Positions 44,706-56,434 are shown, counted from the first letter of the stretch. The stretch is DNA of 64,000 bases from Maniola hyperantus (GCF_902806685.2 NC_048538.1:1612001-1676000), one strand, 5' to 3'. The notes: a model not told the origin generated them from the sequence alone. Program-made: numbers and translations.

Positions 44706-45712
44706 ACGCTTTTTTACCCGACTACGACAAAGCTTAAAGGAAGTCTATGTATGTTTGTGTGTTCCACCGTAGCGCCAAAACTCAGCCGATAGTGATGAAT
44801 GAGGTGTCAATCGATTTGTTATTATAACATAGGCTACATTTTATATGAATTAAATCAATATAACGGATGCTACGTTGGTCGTACGGGGTCTCTGTATTTT
44901 TTTTTACTATGATATAGAGTGGGATGTCAACTGAAAGATGAGAAAGTTCTGAGTTCATAAACATAAATATACTAAGTACAACATTAAAAATACCAAGGGA
45001 CAGAAAAACAATTTTATTATATTATGTTTGCGGTTATTAAGAGGAGTTGTCAGGTTTTGGTTTTCGACCTTTATCTGATGTTGTTATTCAAGACTATCCA
45101 GCCCATCTCGGCTTCTGAAAATCATTTCTTAGTGGGGACTAACACTAAGGACACGCTGTAAACTTCCACGCAGGCACAATCTCTTTCTAAACGCAACAAT
45201 TAAGGGTATGTTTCCACTTAAGCAAAGATGTGTGTTTTCGTCCAATCAGATTATAACTATCTTGCGTATGCTCGCTACTTCATCCGCTAAAGGATTTTTG
45301 AAAATTCAACCCCTAAATTGGTCAAAAAGAGATTTGTAATTTCTAAGCTAGGTAGTAAAATCAACCAATTAATTAGCCATCACCAGAGACATCTAGTTTT
45401 CAAAGCCGACCTTAATCACCTGTCCACTTTGCTCCATAGTTCACCTGCTTGAAGCGAGATAGGTATACAATAACACTGTCTAATTAGACAAAGACGGCAA
45501 GACTGTTGATAGACCGGTACGGCTGCGAGAAGTGAGAACAAGAGGACAACATCACTTAACAATCATACAGTTGGACAACGAATGTGCTTCGGCAGAACAA
45601 TGGAAGAGGGGAAGTGAATGCCACGTATCACATAAATACCCAGAGTATATGGTTCAGGACTTACGGTGTATTTTTACTTGCCAAGACATTGCAGACATTT
45701 TTAGCAACTATA
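44706..45712. other. Intron-like sequence, no gene seen
   Basis: Includes 'GGTATGTTTCCACTTAAGCA' and 'TTTTCGTCCAATCAGATTAT' at 45205-45255, weakly like the Harbinger-like MITE at 32105. A plus frame 45532-45843 has no recognisable domain. Confidence 0.4.
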
Positions 45713-45845
45713 TGAAAATGAAAATGAAAATGAAAATCTTTTTTATTCGTATAAACTTTTACAAGTGCTTACGAATAGTCGGATGCATCTACCACTGGTT
45801 CGGAATGCCTTTCCTGCCGAGAAGAACCAGCAAGAAACTATAAGC
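45713..45845 (-). mobile_element. Non-LTR retrotransposon 3' end, minus strand, with (AAAATG)n
   Basis: An ATGAAAATGAAAATGAAAAT run is followed by 'TTTTTTATTCGTATAAACTT' and 'TTTCCTGCCGAGAAGAACCA'. On the minus strand it is an A/T-rich repeat tail after a short 3' segment. Truncated after about 110 bp; clade not determined. Confidence 0.5.
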
Positions 45846-45989
45846 GTTTTACTCGTGCTAAATTAAACAAAACATTAAATATCTGCTCTCATTTGTAAAA
45901 TTATGCTGAATTTTCATAAGTCCTAATAACGTGCGTTTTATCATGTACATAAGCACTTAGCATAGCCAAAAGTAACGCAGATTTCGTGC

Positions 45990-46032
45990 TCAGTAGTAAG
46001 CCGGTGATGGGTTGATCATGATGATGATGAGA
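45990..46032 (+). mobile_element. Tail fragment of second-family SINE
   Basis: 'AGTAAGCCGGTGATGGGTTG' followed by ATCATGATGATGATGA. Confidence 0.6.
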
Positions 46033-46137
46033 CAATTTATAAGCCCACGATCAAAAACAAGAGAAGTCTCAGCATGTTCTATCTTAATAAAAATCTACAA
46101 AAAAAATTGGCAACTGTAGGATTATAAATACTATCTG

Positions 46138-46510
46138 TCCCGGCTTACTCACGTGTGTAGTCGACGTTAGCCCGACTAGTTTCGAACCCATCCGGGGTCC
46201 TTTTTCAAGGGAGTCCGTCCGCGCACGCGCCGCGGTTTTGACTGCGGGACGCACGTGCCGCTGCCCGTAGAGCCCGTTGTGACTTGTGAGGGTGGCTGGG
46301 GTGGGGGGGAGACAGCTGCCGATCGTCTACCGACAGTTCCTGCTGTTCTTCATCACTGGAACCGTCACCGAATTCCATTTATAATGGAAATCACTCACGG
46401 TAGTTTAAACGCTAAAATAACTGTAGGATTGTTACACGGTGGCACAGGTGACCGGTTAGCATTGCAAGGTCGTTCCGCGGGGTGAGTGCGCCCGCGTCGC
46501 GCGTCGCCAT
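46138..46510. repeat. GC-rich block with 'CCCGACTAGTTTCGAACCC' repeat
   Basis: 'GTTAGCCCGACTAGTTTCGAA' and 'CATCCGGGGTCCTTTTTCAA' also occur in part at about 41945-41965. The following 46200-46510 is CpG-rich, with a short plus-strand frame (46255-46485) that lacks any domain. A promoter or an exon cannot be excluded, but repeat membership of the first part argues against it. Confidence 0.4.
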
Positions 46511-46561
46511 CGTGCCAAAACACAGTTTATTACAATATGCAGACACTATTGACTTTTAATT

Positions 46562-46735
46562 GATAAATTAGAATAGAATAGAATAGAATAATGTTTATTC
46601 GAGGTATATAGGTGGTACATGGTGTAGGCAATATCGTCCTGTACAGCAGTGCAACACCTCGAACAGGTAGGCCACTCGGCTTGTGTTGAGACGTCGGGCC
46701 CCTCAGACACAAACCTCTAGAGCAAATATCTGAGG
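46562..46735 (-). mobile_element. Non-LTR retrotransposon 3' end with (TAGAA)n, minus strand
   Basis: A GAATAGAATAGAATAGAAT run, then 'TGTTTATTCGAGGTATATAG' and 'CTCGAACAGGTAGGCCACTC'. Arrangement is as at 45713: a simple A-rich tail joined to a truncated 3' segment. Confidence 0.5.
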
Positions 46736-46799
46736 TACCAGATGCCCCAACGCTGATTTTCAGTGACCGCCTTTTAAATATTACCTAAACGTCAGTGGC

Positions 46800-47070
46800 A
46801 TAGAATATATAAAGTTGGCGAGTAAATGGATAAATAAAATAAAATAAAGTGTTTACAGTTTTTAAATTTAAAGTGATATAAAAGAAGAAATAAGAAATAA
46901 TACATTGAAATAGATGTTGTAAATTGTAAGAATAGGAAAATTGTACGATAGTTTTTTTTTTTTGTAAGTATAATAAAGAAAAAATAAAATAAAATAAAAT
47001 AGCTCGCAAGGAGTGGATGAGAAAGTAAAGTTTGGTAAGATAAATAAATTTTGACTAAATCTGTAACTTT
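46800..47070. other. AT-rich low-complexity stretch
   Basis: Contains (AAAAT)n runs near 46835 and 46985 and a T run at 46951. The minus-strand frames here (46785-47009, 46868-47269) are AT-rich and spurious. Confidence 0.5.
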
Positions 47071-47130
47071 TGAAATTAACTACATACCTAGTTATGAAAC
47101 CAGTCGCGATGTTCATATCGCTAATCGCAT

Positions 47131-47482
47131 CTCCCTGGCGCAGTGATGAGCGCTGTGGTCTTAATAGTGGGAGGTCCCGGGTTCGATTCCTGGCAGGGGT
47201 TTGGAATTTTATAATTTCTAAATTTCTGGTCTGGTCTGGTGGGAGGCTTCGGCCGTGGCTAGTTACCACCCTACCGGCAAAGCCGTGCCGCCAAGCGATT
47301 TAGCGTTCCGGTACGATGCCGTGTAGAAACCAAAGGGGTATGGGTTTAATAAAAAAATAAAAACTGCCATACCCCTTCCAGGTTAGACCGCTATTATCTT
47401 AGACTGCATCATCACTTACCACCAGGTGAGATTGCAGTCAAGGGCTAACTTGTATCTGAATTAAAAAAAAAAAAAAAAAAAA
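47131..47482 (+). mobile_element. Complete tRNA-derived SINE, first family, with poly-A
   Basis: The tRNA-like head 'CTCCCTGGCGCAGTGATGAG' carries box A (TGGCGCAGTGATGAGCG) and box B (GGTTCGATTCC at 47180-47190), spaced as in RNA polymerase III promoters. The body includes 'GGCTAGTTACCACCCTACCG' and 'GTTTAATAAAAAAATAAAAA'. The 3' part 'GAGATTGCAGTCAAGGGCTA' leads to a poly-A of about 20. Partial copies: 15536-15815(-), 43010-43130(-). Confidence 0.85.
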
Positions 47483-47527
47483 TCTTCTCCGCATAGAATC
47501 GGATGCGTCGACGACTGCTAAGTGCTA

Positions 47528-47710
47528 CAGTTCTTGCAATTCACGAAGGCGAGTGGCTCCTGTATACGTAAGGAACACTAAATGTGTTTGATAGTGCTTG
47601 CTTGCGACTGATTGGTCCGACATGCACGCACACTTACACACTACACTTACTACACACCACACACGTTACCACACGTAAAGTTCACTAGCCTTCGTGAGTT
47701 GCAAGAACTG
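47528..47710. mobile_element. TA-flanked TIR element (MITE), 183 bp
   Basis: The left end CAGTTCTTGCAATTCACGAAGG and the right end (reversed CAGTTCTTGCAACTCACGAAGG) form about 28-bp TIRs. TA lies on each side (47526-47527 and 47711-47712). TA target and CAGT terminus fit Tc1/mariner-type elements. Non-coding. Confidence 0.75.
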
Positions 47711-47734
47711 TAACTAGTTATGTAACCGGTCGCG

Positions 47735-48299
47735 GTGTTTTTATTTTATTTTATTTTATTTAAACCAAATAATAATTGTACATTTTTCCGCTTCACATCC
47801 TGAAACTCTCTTGAGTGTATGTGGAAACGGGCGGAGCGTACATTTGCCCACGATTCTATATCGCTCATGTTGCTATTTCATTTTATCTATTTAATCAGTA
47901 AGGAACACTCACAATACCTACACATATTTACCATTTATTGCATTTACTACATGACTTACACACTAACACACTGCTATGTATTTAGATGATAAGTGTAGGT
48001 AGGTATACAACATTTGCAATAATTGTGCTAAGTAAACTTAATATTATGATTAATAGTTAGCAATAGTGATTAATAGTTAGCAATAGTGTTTGGTTTATTA
48101 CCCCTATTGTTTACGTGGCATGTCGAATGTAATCCTATTGTTATTGCTAAAGACGGTCTCAAGTGGAAACACGCCAGTTAATATTGAATGCACTATTCTT
48201 ACCTTTTTACCATCATATTTTCATCCTCATAATTTAGCGACTGACTGCAATCTGAGATTGCAGTCAATCGTTAAATTGTGTTAAATCTTGTTCATAAAT
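47735..48299. other. AT-rich sequence, no gene seen
   Basis: Includes a (TTTTA)n run at 47745-47760 and a repeated 'GATTAATAGTTAGCAATAGT' pair at about 48048-48086. A short self-complementary 'GACTGCAATCTGAGATTGCAGTC' lies at about 48243-48265. Confidence 0.4.
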
Positions 48300-48485
48300 A
48301 AATATTGATCTTGGATGAAGGACAACATCTTGAGGAAACCTGCATGCCTGAGTAATGTCCTCAAAGGCGTGTGACGAAGTCTGCCAACCAGCACTTGGCT
48401 AGCATTGGCCAGCGTGGCTATGGCAAAATCCCTCTCATTCTGACAAAAGACCTGTGCTAAGTAGTGAGCCGACGATAGGTACGTA
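48300..48485 (+). mobile_element. 5'-truncated second-family SINE
   Basis: 'AGGACAACATCTTGAGGAAA', 'CCTGCATGCCTGAG', 'GGCCAGCGTGGCTATGGC' and 'GTAGTGAGCCGACGATAGGT' follow the order of 62175-62340. The tRNA head and tail are missing. Confidence 0.65.
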
Positions 48486-49067
48486 GGTAGGTACAGCATT
48501 CATTGAAAGTAAGTACATGTTGTGATATGTGACTATTTTTATTTTACATAAAGACAGTAGGTAAAGTTAAGCATTCATGAAATTTAACCCTTTGTTTATC
48601 AAAGCCACTAGGGCTCGTTAAATGACAGTAAAACTAGATTCGAATCGTCGCTTGACCACAACTTGAAGCTTTTGTAAACAACGCCATCTATCGACAACTG
48701 TCTGAACCGCTTTATGGTTAGCGACCACCCAATGCGAATCCGTAATGAAAACATAGAGGTCGACAGGGTTCATCATTCATTTTTTGTTATATATATTATT
48801 GTATATGAGTAGAAGTGAATTTGGAATTTTAGAAAAGTTTAAGAATAAAAGTGCAACTATGAACGAAAATTTAAAAAAAAATGTGTAGGTAGCTAGTTGA
48901 AGTATGAATAAGGATAATTTTTTAAAAAGTAAATTAAGTAAGTATACCTACCTACCAAATTACCTATAGAAATAAGTAGGTACCTACCTACCGTATAGTA
49001 AGTATTTATTTTGGAATTTACCTACCGAGTACCGACCCTTGATTATCCTTACAAAAAATGTTCTTAC

Positions 49068-49119
49068 CTTGGCGTAGTCGACAGGTGAAGCATTCACGGG
49101 ACTTGTGAACAAACCCTCG
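49068..49119 (-). CDS. Candidate small internal coding exon (52 nt), gene unknown
   Basis: On the minus strand the exon is preceded by TTTATTTTTTGTTTCAG, a pyrimidine-rich acceptor. It is followed by GTAAGAAC, giving AAG|GTAAGA, a strong donor. Only one frame is usefully open with the neighbouring first exon: one leading nucleotide (C), then EGLFTSPVNASPVDYAK, ending in phase 0. A second frame is also open and the third has a stop. The leading C completes the split codon AG|C (Ser) left by the 62915-62949 exon, so the phases agree. Length and base composition stand out from the AT-rich flanks. No domain can be recognised in 17 residues. The next exon is not in the window or not recognised. 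Confidence 0.6.
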
Positions 49120-49264
49120 CTGAAACAAAAAATAAATCAAATAGTAATAAATCACTAATAAATAAATCAACTGACATTTCTAAATAATTTTCATTTCTAG
49201 CTCTATCAATAAAAATAACTAACTACCTAGTTCTTTTTATTGAAGCACAAGCACAAGATATCTA

Positions 49265-49400
49265 CCTTAACTAAATAAATAAATAAATATAATATCTTTA
49301 TTTGCAAAAAGATTTGGCACATAAGACTTTGACCACTGGCTCCCAAAGAAGTATAAACTGTGTCATGGGAGCCTGTTACATAAGCTTTTTCTAATTTACA
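49265..49400 (-). mobile_element. Non-LTR retrotransposon 3' end with (AAATA)n, minus strand
   Basis: 'AAATAAATAAATAAATATAA', then 'TATCTTTATTTGCAAAAAGA' and 'CACTGGCTCCCAAAGAAGTA'. Same plan as 45713 and 46562: a simple tail plus a short truncated 3' segment. Confidence 0.45.
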
Positions 49401-49499
49401 TTTTACTTTTTCATATTTTTATTTCGAAAAAGATTTCCATAATTTTAACAAGTAGGAAAGTTTAAAAAACCATTTTGTTTTTTTCAAGAATTGTATGTA

Positions 49500-50130
49500 T
49501 CCAGTGACACTCGTGTAATCAAGACTAATCTAATGACGTGGTTATCAGTTTTATCAAAATCGGTTGAGCTGTTGAGTAGTTACGAGCAGACATAGAAACG
49601 AACATACATATATTACATACATCATTCATACCTACAGGTCAAAAACATAACCCTCCTTTGACCCTCCGTTGGACGAATCTAATGACGTATCATTCATCAA
49701 AATCGGTGAAGCCGTTGAGTAGTTACGAGCGGACATAGAAACGGATATAAATACAGCATACATGTCAAACACAATATAACCTTCATCTTCAAGGCCAAGA
49801 CGAATCTAGTAACGTATCATTTATCAAAATCGGTTGAGCAGTTGAGATAGAAACGGATATACATATAGCATACGTACAGGTCCAACACAATACATCCTCA
49901 AATCCACGTCATCAAGACGAATGTAATGACGTATCATTCATCAAAATCGGTTGAGCCGTTGAGTAGTTACGAGCAGGCGTAGCTTAGGTACGGACATGAT
50001 TACATCAAAGACTCTTGTAATTAAAGTAGTATTTTCAGAAATCAATTACTGCCTCCATGGAGCGGAACACCGCAATTATGGATACTAAGTAGCAACGTCT
50101 CTTGATTACTAAGATATTAATTGAATTACA
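49500..50130 (-). repeat. Repeat with internal minisatellite, 4 units of ~115-145 bp
   Basis: Units repeat 'AATCTAATGACGTATCATTC', 'ATCAAAATCGGTTGAGCCGT' and 'TGAGTAGTTACGAGC' at about 49529, 49676, 49803 and 49919. The outer part 'ATTACTGCCTCCATGGAGCG' and 'CAATTATGGATACTAAGTAG' is the reverse complement of 55540-55590, where only one unit is present. The array is therefore a local expansion of a dispersed repeat. Confidence 0.75.
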
Positions 50131-50212
50131 ATCTCTGGAATGACATGCCTAAAGAGAATAAAGGAATCTGACTTATTTTCTTCTAATGAAATAATAGTAG
50201 AAACCAGCTCAA

Positions 50213-50472
50213 CGAATATCGGGGTTCTCTAACGCTACGCTTTCCAGTGCAAGGTCGCTATTCTAGCACCTCTGGACCCCTACGTCAATCGGTTTTTCGA
50301 ACTATAATATGTCCTGCTCATTGCCACTTCACCTTCGAAACCCGTTGAGCTATATCGGTAACTCTGGTAACTTGTTCTCCTAGGGATCTCATCATTTCTG
50401 ATTTGATGACGTAGAGAAATCCCCAAGCATCTCTCTTCATCGCCCGCTGAGTGATTCTGAGCTTTCTTAGGA
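50213..50472 (-). mobile_element. RTE-type LINE 3' fragment, minus strand, decayed
   Basis: Reverse complement encodes pieces of 'HRPLSVILRKFNVL'-type flanks and the family blocks 'NEMMRSLGEQVTRVTDIAQ' with many changes. On the plus strand it reads 'GGTCGCTATTCTAGCACCTC', 'TCATTGCCACTTCACCTTCG' and 'CATCGCCCGCTGAGTGATTC', as in 58866-59215. The (GAT)n end is missing. Confidence 0.65.
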
Positions 50473-51124
50473 GGAGGACGTTGAACTTCCTAATTAGTAA
50501 AGTCTAGTCTGAGCAAAGTCAAAGTAGGTAAGTGATAGGTACCTACGCTCTATAGATCTCAGTCTAGAAATTGCCTCAACAGCTACCATTTGTACAACAA
50601 GCATGGCCAGCTCACCGAATCATAAAATATATGCATATTAATTGAATAATGGATTCATAGCAATAAATGTCATTTTGTAATTTATCACAAACCTTCCTTG
50701 ACACTCTCGCGCTATTAATTTTACATAACAGACAACAGTGCATAGCCCGATAATCGGTTTAATGCACTTTGATTTTTCTTCATTAGCATAGAATAGAACA
50801 AGTTATGCAACTATTAGTTAAATAACATTACGTGGTTGTCCGTCATAAAGTGCTCATTTTAATGCCATCGCCTGAGACAATGTATTATGAGCCTGATGAT
50901 AATATTAACGGCGTTTTTATGCTAAGTTTATTTTTTAATTTGTTTACCGGTTTACACTTGAATGCGATCTTGGCAAGTGCTTGATGACTAACTGTATATG
51001 TAGCAATGGTCTAAAAGCCCATTAAAACTAGAACTAGGTAGGTATGTCATAGTATAAAGACTGAATTTTTATCCTGCAATGAATAGGACCGTTTGGCTTA
51101 TAGAACTAGAATCATCTAAACTCA
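50473..51124. other. Intron-like sequence, no gene seen
   Basis: No coding segment. 'AAAGTCTAGTCTGAGCAAAGTCAAAG' resembles 17765-17830. Confidence 0.4.
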
Positions 51125-51290
51125 GTGGTTTGGCTACTATGAACCTTGGGTCGTGGTTATGGCGAACTCACAAACATGCAGGTTTTCTCACAATGTTTTC
51201 CTACATCGTTCAAGCAAGTGATATTTTTATAAAGACAATTTTTAAATAAATACAGCAACAGAGATATAAAGCCAGGCATTCGTTCTCTAG
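51125..51290 (-). mobile_element. Second-family SINE fragment, minus strand
   Basis: 'CATGCAGGTTTTCTCACAAT', 'GTTTTCCTACATCGTTCAAG' and 'CAAGTGATATTT', as in the reversed body of 25778-26092. Confidence 0.55.
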
Positions 51291-52232
51291 ATACCTAAGT
51301 ATACTAAGTTATAAATTAAATTAGAAATTACTGCAACATCGTAAAAAATTAAAAAAGTAACAAGTTCCTACTTCCACGCGTGCATTAAATAAAATTAATA
51401 TTAATATTTAATACTACATGCAAAATCCATTGTGCGATCAATAAATCTTTTGAACACGGTCCATTGCATCGCGCCGATTATTCCCACTTATACCGATTAT
51501 TAAGCAAAACGGCCGGAAACATCGAGATCGTCACGCGAAAATGGCAATATCTCAAACGTACGCGTCCGAGATGAATGTAATTTTCCTCGCAACTAAAGAT
51601 AATTATTGTAAAAGTAAAATTAATTGTAAATAATTGTTGTAAAGAGAAAAATATTATAATGCGCCCGTTCCCCTTTTTTTGCGTGAAATATTAATATGAA
51701 TGAATGAATCAATCTGTTTTTATTAGTTGATCCAACACTTATTGAACATAACATACCAATATTAACAGAAGGTACCCTAATCAACATCCAAATGTTGCGC
51801 GGCGCGCCAATGAAACTCGAACTTAGCTGTAAGTAAATGTACATGAGGTTACAAAATGCAACTACAAAGCTAGGTACTATATAAATATAGGGATTACTTT
51901 AAAGTTTTCTACGGAAGATACTTAGTACCTCTACAAAAAAATCTTGTAATATAAATACTTATTTACTTAATTTTGCAAGTGCAAGTCGTCTTCCGATTTT
52001 TTAGGACGCTGACTACATTAGGATTTTGTAATAATAACCTTTAACCTTAACTTAACTAAAGCTATTTAAGTATTATAGAAATAGAAATTCTTTATTAGCG
52101 TAATGTGTGACAAACGATGATAATTATTATAAAATTTCATCACATTAGCCGTAGCGGCGTACAAAATATATTGTGGTAGGTAGGTATACAATTTTAGAAA
52201 TGAATTATTATTTTTGTAAATTTTCATGCATT

Positions 52233-54938
52233 CTCGACTCTAGTATCATAAGGTCGGATGTGTACCTCCGACCAAACTCACTTTTTTACATAAAGGTAAT
52301 GAGCATTTCGGGCTCTTTCTGCCAAGCTGACACCAGTATTTCTATCTCTTTTCGTTGCAAAGATAAATACATGCATAATGTCGTATCTGAACACATTCTA
52401 AAAATTTGGAGAACCATAATTATATTTTTTGACTTGCGTATGTATGCACCAAAGCAATGGAGAAAAATGATAGATGTATTTTGAGTTCGACCATTATGCT
52501 ACGAAATAAGTTTATTTGTAATACTAGCTGGTACTGCAGTTACGCACTTCTGCTTCTAAAATATGTAATAATTTTGTTAGGTAAAATCACAACAGATGTT
52601 ATGCTTCGAATTTTTTGTATTAATATTTGGACTGTGAATCATTTAAGACTTTTTGCCTTGTAATATAAATAATTTTGCAATAAAATTCATGGAAGTAAGT
52701 TGAAATAAAGCTTTTTGTTTGTGACTACATTAAAGTTGATGTGATTAATAGGTAAGAGATCCATCCTATTTCACCAAAATTTTGGACTAAACTGCGGGAA
52801 AAAAGTAAAGAGCCAGAATAAAGCTGAAGACATTTTGAAAATGTAGACTAGAAAATCTTTTAGGACCACGAAAATCACACCATGGAAATCTAAGCATATA
52901 TTATAATAATACCCCACTAAGCAAAAAACCGTACATTTATGGTGTTTTTTATGAATCATAGTTCAAATCATCAGTTCAAAAATTTATTGCCCTAGTTTTT
53001 AAGGTAGCCTTAAAAAATTAGAGTACCTAATCAATTTTTTTCTTCTTTACCCGTCTTATAATCGACCGAATTTGATATTAATCCAGAGCAGAAATTATAA
53101 GGCACCTACAATATGTGATGATAGTGATTCTAACGAAACATACCAAATTATAGGAAGCTTTAGATTATGTTAATTTAAATGTAAATGTAGTATAAATTAA
53201 TTTATTAATTAAACAACTAATAAAAGTGAAAGTAAAAAAATAAAAAAACTTAACTAAAACACGAAAGAAACAGTTTAAAAAAGTATCTCTTAAAAAAACA
53301 GTCGAAACAGAAGCAATGGAATTTTCAAGAAAGCAGAAAGTATTTTTTTTATTACAAAAGTGGCAATGCCGGATTTGACTAACAGTAAATCCTTATACCT
53401 GCGTAGTTTCTGCACCTTAAAAACGATTCATGATGCTACCAGCAGTGTTGCTACTTTAATGTGGTCTGAAAACATCAGCTGCAGCGGAAGGAATAAAACA
53501 GTATCTTGTCTTATTTCATTAATCTACTAGAGAAGAAACAAAGTATTCTCGAAATTGTTGAAGAATTGACTTTGTGGTCTGATAATTGTGTCGGTCATAT
53601 TAGGAGCATGATAATCGTTATGGCTTACTTATGATTATTATAAGGATTACCACACTAAAAGGTGATAAATCACAAGCTTTATGCTAAAATGCAACATGTA
53701 CCTACGTGGAGTAAGATGTAATCCATGCACAAATAGAAAAAAAGGGAACAGCTGAAAACAATGCAGATTACTAAACTAAGAGATTGGTCACAGTTTACAA
53801 GAACATGCGAAGGAAACAAAACTTTTTGATAAGTTTGATTTGGCACTACAACATATTTTTAAAGACCACATCCCTTTACAAAGGTGATATATCAGGACCG
53901 TTTGTTATATATATAAAAAAAAGAACGGCGGGGATTTTCAGATTTCGGAATATATTACCTGGCTACAACTAACGCAATAATGCTGGGTGTTATTATTTTA
54001 TAAAAACTACTTTAAAGAAGACTTTTTTGTATTTCATTAGTATGTTATAGGTGCATATAAACTTAAAATTCTTCCCCGCTTTCGCCCAATATACGACATA
54101 ATGAGAAACCATTATCCACTGTAAAATATAACCAACTTTTGCAGTAGGTACCTGATGACCTCCATTCTTACTTTACGTACCTAATCATTATAAGGAAAAT
54201 CAGGCTATGTTGGCATGTTTTAGATTTCTATATTGATGTAACTGTCATGTATGCAATTCCACAAAAAATGTTTGGCCCACTGTAGGTTTCTAATTACTTT
54301 GTAATTTTTTTTTTCCAATTTTTGGCCGTTGTTTTTAATTAATGGGCTTTATTTGTGAATTTGTAAATGTTATTTTCATTCATTCAGAAGTCACAAGGTT
54401 TACACGGATGCAATGGTCAGACTATCGGGCGAATGCAATTATTATGTTTCAGATCTAACTAATCAGTTTCAGAAAAATCAGATAGGTACATTGTTGCTAT
54501 CTCACAAAACTCCTTAATGATTTTTGTGAGATAACTACTGTGATCTTTTGTCCGAATATTACTTATGTATAATCAGTATGAAATATTAAGTAATAGATCC
54601 GACTTTTATTTCAAATTTGTAATAGTAAAAATTGCAGCCATAAAGTCGGTTTACAACTTATGCACACAATTTTTTAGCACAGTTACGATTATTACCAGCA
54701 TAAAGTCGCATATCGTCCATTTTGAAGAAATTGTGAGTTTATATTTTATTTATTAATGATAAAGTATTTCTAGTAATGGTTAATGATAGGTACAGTTAAG
54801 TATTAAATATTACAAAAACAACTGAAATCGTATCTCTAGTAGTTTAGAAATTATGACCCGATTTCCCTAGCATTTTTGTTTTGGCTCTCCTGAAAAGTAG
54901 CAAAAATCCACATCCGACCTTATGATACTAGAGTCGAG
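52233..54938 (+). mobile_element. TIR DNA transposon, 2.7 kb, with decayed transposase-like region
   Basis: Perfect 30-bp TIRs: CTCGACTCTAGTATCATAAG (to ...GGTCGGATGTG, 52233-52262) and its reverse complement at 54909-54938. CATT lies on both sides (52229-52232, 54939-54942), a possible 4-bp target duplication. Inside, plus-strand frames broken by stops and frameshifts read 'MWSENISCSGRNKTVSCLIS' (about 53458-53518), 'EELTLWSDNCVGH' (about 53561-53600) and 'DVIHAQIEKKGTAEN' (about 53718-53760). SDNC-x-G followed by a D-x-x-H-x-x-I-E-K block resembles the catalytic part of a transposase-like protein family common in insect genomes. It is not active: several stops and frameshifts lie in the span. 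Confidence 0.75.
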
Positions 54939-55334
54939 CATTTTTTTCATTATATTACATACTTCCACCAGTATGCCTTAAAACCGTCCTTATGCAATCT
55001 AAAGGTTTTTTCAAAAAGAGGAGACACATTACTCAAATCGGCGTATATTTTATTATATCGGTTTAGCCATTTAAAGTAAAGAAACAGACGGACGGACAAA
55101 CTTTCATATTTATAATGTGGTGGTTGTTGCATCGGTATAGGCGTAGATTTTATTATAGATTGTAGTGGTAAGTGCTTGTTATGGGTTGTTCTTCTCGTGT
55201 TTAAATGCTTCATTAATTTCGCTTTACTTTCTAATTATTCTCTGCGATACATCACTAATTGATTCCAATCAACCGGGAAGGTATTGAATATTACAATTTA
55301 CATGAAAGTGCGGTATTTTATCTAACAAATCTTT

Positions 55335-55600
55335 GATTTTTACCCAACTGCGGCGAAGCCAAAAGAGGATTATAGTTTTGACATTTATGTATGTATGTAC
55401 GTTTCTGTGTCCACTCTTATTATTACTCAACGGGTCAACCGATTTTAATGAATGGTACGTCATTAGATTCGTCTTGATAGCGCGAGTGTCACTGTTTAAT
55501 TAATATCTTATTATCTAATCAAGAGACGTTGCCACTTAGTACTTAGTATCCATAATTGCAGTATTCCGCTCCATGGAGGCGGTAAATGATTTCTAAAAAT
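55335..55600 (+). repeat. Dispersed repeat, single-unit copy of 49500-50130
   Basis: 'ATGTATGTATGTACGTTTCT', 'GGTCAACCGATTTTAATGAA', 'GGTACGTCATTAGATTCGTC' and 'GTATTCCGCTCCATGGAGGC' match the minus-strand array. Confidence 0.7.
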
Positions 55601-55604
55601 ATTA

Positions 55605-55680
55605 CTTTAATTTAAAATAAAATAAATTTAATAAAATAAGCGCTTTAATTTAATAAAAAAAAAAAAAAAAAAAAAAAATT
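55605..55680. repeat. A-rich tract with poly-A run
   Basis: (TAAAATAAA)-like sequence followed by about 21 A at 55656-55677. No LINE body recognised upstream. Confidence 0.6.
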
Positions 55681-55895
55681 CACCACATGACACGTCTTTA
55701 GAGCTATCTTTTGTTCATCATTAATGAACAGTATTACAACATGTAAGCCCGTATCTAGTTCAAAACAAAGCAACTCGTTGTAACTGAACCCGATGGGAAA
55801 CCGCAAGCGATCGCCGACCACCGCCGCCGCGCCCGTCCGCTATGTTGGACGTGCCGAGATATTCCAGACTGTTTATTGGGTTATGCAACTGCCTA

Positions 55896-56434
55896 TCTAA
55901 ATATATAAAAGAGAAATACCACTCACTCACTGACTGACTGACTGACTAATCACGAAATCTCAGAAACTATAAAGCCTACAAACTTGAAATTTGGAAGGTA
56001 GGTTCTTTCTAGGACGTAGGTGTCAGCTAAGAAACGGTTTTGAAAAATTCCCCCCCTAAGGGTGTGAAAGGGGGGGTCGAAGGTTGTATGAAAGTCCTAT
56101 ATTTTTCGAGTTAGAGACGTGAAAATCGACATTTAGGTTATTAGCTTTAAGTAATTTAAATCTGTATAAGTCAATTTGGTAAATTCTCCCCTTAAGGGTA
56201 GTAAAATAGGGGGGAGAAGTTTTTATAGAAAAGTTTTTAACTATTGTTATTTTTACTTGAAATTTCGAAGGTAGTTTCTTTCTAGGGGGTAGGTATCAGT
56301 TAAGAAAGGATCTTATCCGTGTCTTAAGGTGAGACTGAGTGAGTAGGTAAGTGAGGCCTTTTGCAGCGGGAAAATTTCAGATCTCATGAGAAACCAGAAA
56401 TTTTACGCGGACGAAGTCGCGGGAATCTGCTAGT
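55896..56434 (+). mobile_element. Helitron-like element, long variant
   Basis: Head CTAAATATATAAAAGAGAAA, TGACTGACTGACTGACTAATC, and 'CCCCCCTAAGGGTGTGAAAG' modules. End 'GCGGACGAAGTCGCGGGAAT' then CTGCTAGT. Very similar to 59226-59818. Non-coding. Confidence 0.75.

Noticed and set aside
45532..45843. 103-codon plus-strand frame
   Set aside because: The second half lies in a retroelement 3' end and the first half has no recognisable domain.
47131..47210. Possible tRNA gene
   Set aside because: Boxes A and B are present, but the sequence continues into a SINE body with poly-A and does not give an intact cloverleaf.
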